DNA from: Phytopythium helicoides
Taxonomy: Eukaryota; Oomycota; Peronosporomycetes; Pythiales; Pythiaceae
Length of the DNA: 64,000 nucleotides
Reading direction: 5' to 3'
Assembly (NCBI GenBank): GCA_024867545.1
Contig: JANFNE010000073.1
Span: 62,001 to 126,000, forward strand
The position numbers and the translations under genes were made by a program. Shown here piece after piece: positions 62,722 through 64,000 of the stretch (the first letter of the stretch is position 1; every line of letters begins with the position of its first letter). The notes beneath the pieces are model-generated. The model ran no database searches, was not told the origin of the DNA, and worked only from the letters and a program-made list of their open reading frames with translations.

Positions 62722-64000
62722 GGCCGCCAGCAGAGGGATCAGCGGCTACTCGACGCGATATCTCGGCCCACAGAGCACGCAACGACCCCAAACAGCCGCG
62801 AGAAGGCGCAGCTTCGCGTGAAGATCGCACGGAACGCGGCGGGCAGCGCACTGGGGGCCGACTGGGATCGCTAGAGGCGCGCGGAGCGAGCGCGCGGGGC
62901 GGTCAGCAAGCGACGAGCTCCCGTCGAATGTTGGCGGCAACTGGACCAGCAGCCGTTGGTTACGGTTACGGCCGATATGAGGAACCACTCGCTATGAGGT
63001 GTGATTGGAGACTGACCAATCCAATGTCGAGAAATAAAAGGGGTCGATGAATTAGGGTGTGATTTCTGGCGGTGGCAAGTGACTCAAGTTGAAGCGCCGC
63101 GACAGCACTTGCCCGCTGCTCACTGGGCTCGATTTCCATCACCACGCTCGAGGCAACCTTCAGTCGACGTGACTTCGTCTACGAGTTGACGAATGGCTAC
63201 ATTTGTGCTTACTCCTTGGCGTACTGTACGTTTTACGCAGTCCACTGCAGCTACAGCAACCGAGTGACAGAGGCGCGGCTGCAACTCGTCATGGGTCTTC
63301 ACATGTTTGCTCGTTGAGCGACTCATCGCCTCGAGTAGCTTGCCTAACGTGACTGCCAGCGTCGCCATTGAGGTCGGCGCTGGTAGGAATGGGAGAAGGG
63401 TTGAACAATGAGCCCATCATCACACCGCCGGCCAGCGACACACCGGCGCTGCTTGCTGTCAAGCCACTTATTCGCATCAACCTCGGTCCGTCATCAAGGC
63501 GAGAAAGCTACCGGAAGCACGAGAATCCAGCTATCCTACTCGGCAGATCTTGCCGCCAATGCACTCATCGCCTTTGCTGAGAGTGCGGCATCATCACCAC
63601 GACGCCAGCTCATGGACACAATGCCAGACAATCAGCTCACAGAGTTGCCTGCCACTGCTTACCTTCATTGACTCCCAGACTGAGATCGTGGACGCCGACG
63701 TGCGATCGAGTTGGAAGCAGTGGCACCAACGCGCACATTTTTGCCGCGCCAGGCACGCGACCCATCTGACTACGGCACGGACACCTGTGTCGACTAACAA
63801 TTCCTGTGAGCGTAACCGCATATGTGCATTTTTGCTCGCATCAGCAAAATCCCCCGACGCCTTTGTCACGTCACGTCGCCCAAAGCACTTGCCAGCGCCA
63901 ATCACTGCGGTCTCGAAGCCGAAGTCGAAGGCACCCGCCTCGGAATTGCCGAGACCAATCCGAGCAATCTCTCATGATTCCCCCATCCTTTTCGGCCAAT
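62722..64000. other. Right-edge interval, no firm gene
   Basis: 1.3 kb beyond the USP7 start codon. A minus-strand frame near the edge (about 63970-63594) reads EIARIGLGNSEAGAFDF and on to VIGAGKCFGRRDVTKAS; it may be an exon of a gene continuing outside, but it matches nothing I recognise. Other frames are short. Confidence 0.35.

Noticed and set aside
1..64000. CRISPR array, rRNA or phage-like module
   Set aside because: No regularly spaced identical repeats, rRNA signature or phage genes seen; intron structure and gene content are eukaryotic.

Overview
The window looks like nuclear DNA of an oomycete (stramenopile). Genes are compact, GC-rich at third codon positions, and either intronless or split by short GT...AG introns of about 60-90 bp. 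Several genes have an upstream match to the oomycete initiator element GCTCATTYYNCAWTTT. A fused STE20-type kinase/RhoGAP gene also fits a protist of this kind. Genus is not resolved.

Left flank (1-12.1 kb), housekeeping genes: 3' end of a cytosolic HSP70; a nine-exon syntaxin-6-type Qc-SNARE; a small Cys/His-motif protein on the minus strand; a single-exon kinase-RhoGAP fusion; and a multi-exon exocyst subunit SEC15 on the minus strand. The SNARE, the Rho regulator and SEC15 all relate to membrane traffic or polarity, though their adjacency may be chance.

Centre (14.8-54.9 kb), the main feature: an array of 23 paralogous genes of about 175-300 codons, here called members 1-23. Members share a conserved core. 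First is a variable low-complexity N-terminus. Then come a V-[DE]-x-V-x-[IV] strand, a second strand (YYVLDVFL-like) ending in S-R-[IL]-P, a fast-evolving loop, and R-R-[YF]-S-[DE]-F-x-x-L-R. The core ends with a C-x-[YF]-C motif, a helix R-x-x-[LM]-L-x-x-F-[LIV]-N-[DE], and a late Cys followed by hP-x-[LIV]-[LIV]-x-x-F-[LF]. The R-R-Y-S-D-F motif and topology indicate a derived Phox-homology (PX) domain in which a Cys motif stands where the Pro-rich membrane loop of ordinary PX domains would be. Clade A (members 1-4 and 16-23) keeps R-R-Y-S-D-F. Clade B (members 7-15) sits between the two clade A blocks and has K-R-L-E-D-F or further decay. Members 5 and 6 are strongly divergent. Five members are on the minus strand.

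The array also holds a three-exon CDIN1 nuclease gene, a decayed HSP70 relic, a MITE with 25-bp terminal inverted repeats (TA plus CAGTCAAACCCC...), small tandem repeats, and a 38-bp duplication that shifts the frame at the start of member 5.

Right flank (55.0-64 kb): a nearly perfect inverted duplication of a signal-peptide-bearing class I methyltransferase/spermidine-synthase-fold gene, its copies transcribed outward from a spacer of about 100 bp; a USP7/HAUSP-type deubiquitinase on the minus strand with a small 3' intron; and about 1.3 kb with no recognised gene. No rRNA, tRNA or CRISPR was found.
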